In this document: positions 3,831 through 5,498 of the stretch, piece after piece
Layout of the letters: each line of letters begins with the position of its first letter
How positions within the stretch are numbered: position 1 is the first letter of the stretch
DNA from: UBA5500 sp023622465
Lineage (GTDB): Bacteria > Bacillota > UBA994 > UBA5500
Reading direction: 5' to 3'
DNA length: 5,498 nt
NCBI GenBank assembly: GCA_023622465.1
Contig: JAMNZE010000054.1
Coordinates: 1-5,498 of the forward strand
The notes under the pieces: generated by a model
Seen by the model: only the letters and a program-made list of their open reading frames with translations
Told to the model about the DNA's origin: nothing
Database searches by the model: none
Position numbers and translations under genes: made by a program

Positions 3831-5498
3831 CTAGGGCAGGATCTTTTCGCCGGGTACAAAATGACTCTCATCGAAGTAGGTCTTGATGATCGCATGGGCA
3901 ACGGGCACCCCGGCAGTAGCCCCCCAGCGCCCATGCTCAACAAAAACTGCAATCGCAATCTCCGGCTCCTCAAAGGGCGCATAGCCGATAAACCAACTAT
4001 GGGGAGAAATACCCGGCCCTACTTCAGCCGACCCGGTCTTGGCAGCTACTTCCACCTTTTGGCCGTCCCGCAGCACCGGATCGGAGGTAAACAGATACCA
4101 GGCCGAACCGTTATCGGCCCCTCGTGGTTTGGAAGGCAGGGTTACCTCATGCATCCCCCTTCTTACGATCTCGAGAGCTTCCGGATCTAAGTCCACCTTG
4201 CCTAGCAGTTTAGGCTCGGCCGTAAAGTTGATCTCCCCGTCTGGACCTATAATCTGCTTTACTACATAGGGCTGATAATAGTGGCCACCGTTCGCCAACA
4301 TAGATGCGTATATGGCCATCTGCAGGGGGGTGAACTCCATTATTCCCTGACCGATTGCCACATCCCACACTTCTCCCGGATAAGGGGTGTAGTTATAAAT
4401 GCGGCGGAAATTTTCAGTGGTAGGGATAATGCCTGGTGCTCGCAAATAGCCGGGGGCAAAGTTGAGCGGAACCTCCGAGGCAAACTGCATATACTTAATC
4501 ATATCTCCTATCTTGTCCATAGCCCCCGCCCGGCCATACTTAACCACTAAACGTTGAGCGATATCGTAGTAAACCACGTTGCAGGACACCTTAATCCCTT
4601 CTTCTAAGGTCAGATGCCCATGGCCCGATCGCTTGGCACAATGTTTCCTGGTGGCCCCCACCTGGAAATAGCCGGGACAATAGAACCTCTCATCGGGATC
4701 GACTATATCATCGGTAAGAGCTAACAGAGAAATTAAGGGTTTAATAGTTGAGCCCACCGGGTAGGCGTTGAGGGGAATGTTACCGGTCCATAGCTCAGGG
4801 GTTTTGGCCCATCTACCCGGATCAAAGTTGGGATAGGAAGCCCATGCTAGTATTTCGCCCGTCTTGACATTCAGTACCACCGCCGCACCCTTACTCGGTT
4901 TTTGCTTATAGCGGGGGTCTTTATCGTTTAAGCGCTCTACTATATCAGACAAGGCCTGTTCCGCGGCCATCTGCAACTCAAAATCGATAGTTAAGACCAT
5001 GGTATTACCGGCAACCGGCGGTGTCTCGCCCACCGCCGCAATCAAGCGGCCCCAACTGTCAACTTCTACTAAACGATAGCCGTCCTGTCCGCGCAGGCTT
5101 AACTCCGGCTCCACGTTCTCAAAGGCATTTTCTAAACCAAAAATGCCAACGGTAGCATCTCTACGGTAACCGGCAGCTAGATATTCTTTCTCTTTATTTT
5201 CTGTGATTGCTCCTAGGCCGCCAATTAGATAGCTGGCCATATTGCCGTACCGGTAATCTCGGACGGCCTGACGCTCGACGATAACACCGGGTAACTCCAT
5301 CCGTTTTTCGTCAATTTGCAAGACGGTTTCTTCCGAAACATCCACCGCTAAACGGATGGGGCGATAGCTAAATCCCCTATTGCGTTCAATGGACTGGTAA
5401 ATGCTCTCTTCGGTAACACCATAATCGGTCAAAAGATCGGCCAGGATAGGGATTACTTGTTCTCGCTGTTCCGTCGAGGAGGGAACTAAATAGGAAAC
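3831..5498 (-). CDS. mrdA: Class B penicillin-binding protein 2 (MrdA/PbpA type), N-terminus cut by window edge
   Basis: This is the D,D-transpeptidase that cross-links glycan strands made by RodA during cell elongation. The frame is open from base 5498 to the TAG at 3833-3831, giving 555 residues; the family is usually 600-700, so the cytoplasmic tail, membrane anchor and start of the pedestal domain are missing here. Numbering from the window edge, the dimerisation/pedestal domain runs to about residue 160. TIDFELQ (170-176) marks entry to the transpeptidase domain. The catalytic serine is in YPVGSTIKP (S250, K253), SCN is at 305-307 and KTGSAE at 487-492. The full S-x-x-K/S-x-N/K-T-G triad therefore supports an active enzyme. 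The GHG stretch before SCN and the cysteines in FYCPGYF and KHCAKRS are typical of Gram-positive PBP2 relatives. The gene should continue upstream, where mreBCD would be expected. It ends in a separate terminator, so min expression need not follow it. Confidence 0.95.
   Translation of the reverse strand, partial: VSYLVPSSTEQREQVIPILADLLTDYGVTEESIYQSIERNRGFSYRPIRLAVDVSEETVLQIDEKRMELPGVIVERQAVRDYRYGNMASYLIGGLGAITENKEKEYLAAGYRRDATVGIFGLENAFENVEPELSLRGQDGYRLVEVDSWGRLIAAVGETPPVAGNTMVLTIDFELQMAAEQALSDIVERLNDKDPRYKQKPSKGAAVVLNVKTGEILAWASYPNFDPGRWAKTPELWTGNIPLNAYPVGSTIKPLISLLALTDDIVDPDERFYCPGYFQVGATRKHCAKRSGHGHLTLEEGIKVSCNVVYYDIAQRLVVKYGRAGAMDKIGDMIKYMQFASEVPLNFAPGYLRAPGIIPTTENFRRIYNYTPYPGEVWDVAIGQGIMEFTPLQMAIYASMLANGGHYYQPYVVKQIIGPDGEINFTAEPKLLGKVDLDPEALEIVRRGMHEVTLPSKPRGADNGSAWYLFTSDPVLRDGQKVEVAAKTGSAEVGPGISPHSWFIGYAPFEEPEIAIAVFVEHGRWGATAGVPVAHAIIKTYFDESHFVPGEKILP

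Noticed and set aside
3828..3837. Palindrome GCCCTAGGGC at the PBP2 stop codon
   Set aside because: It has no loop and no T-run, so it is not a terminator. The clear terminator is 78 nt further on.
4177..4191. Exact 15-nt repeat shared with 1144-1158 (GCTTCCGGATCTAAG)
   Set aside because: Both copies encode the peptide LDPEA in frame, one in rodA and one in PBP2, so this is a coding coincidence rather than a mobile or regulatory repeat.
1..5498. Mobile elements, CRISPR arrays, tRNA or rRNA genes
   Set aside because: No transposase frame, terminal inverted repeats, regularly spaced repeats or structured RNA gene is visible. Nearly all sequence is conserved coding DNA on one strand.

Overview
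This window is a cell-shape, division and sporulation cluster from a Gram-positive, probably endospore-forming bacterium, most likely a clostridial-type Bacillota of the Moorella/Desulfotomaculum/Peptococcaceae kind. The main reason is gene order: PBP2, minC, minD, minE, rodA and an M23 peptidase resembling SpoIVFA is the tail of the mreBCD-pbp2-min-rodA-spoIVF neighbourhood known from those lineages. Purine-rich Shine-Dalgarno sites, most about 8 nt before the start, and GTG/TTG starts fit the same group. The taxonomic call is inference; no rRNA or species marker is present.

Every real gene is on the minus strand, so transcription runs from high to low coordinates. In that order: (1) 5498-3831, a class B penicillin-binding protein (MrdA/PBP2) cut at its N-terminus by the window edge; (2) 3830-3598, a 233-nt spacer with a strong intrinsic terminator (3752-3715), then a candidate SigH-type promoter (3664-3638) with an upstream Spo0A-box-like heptamer; (3) minC, minD and minE, tightly packed from 3597 to 1867; (4) a hairpin and T-rich tract after minE, whose stem includes part of the minE stop codon; (5) rodA, 1775-687; (6) a 62-nt spacer holding a candidate SigE-type promoter (686-658); (7) an M23/LytM membrane peptidase-like protein from 624 off the left edge.

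The genes fit together functionally. RodA is a SEDS glycosyltransferase and PBP2 is its partner transpeptidase; together they form the core of the elongation machine that polymerises and cross-links lateral-wall peptidoglycan. MinC, MinD and MinE form a pole-to-pole oscillator that restricts Z-ring assembly to midcell. The M23 protein probably belongs to the engulfment/SpoIVF signalling branch of sporulation, whose usual M50 partner SpoIVFB would lie beyond the left edge.

The proteins are ordinary and well conserved, and I see no new enzyme system, mobile element, CRISPR array or RNA gene. The interest lies in the spacers: two terminators divide the run into three possible transcription units, and two spacers carry promoter-like elements with the architecture of SigH and SigE sites. 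No stretch over 300 bases lacks a gene.
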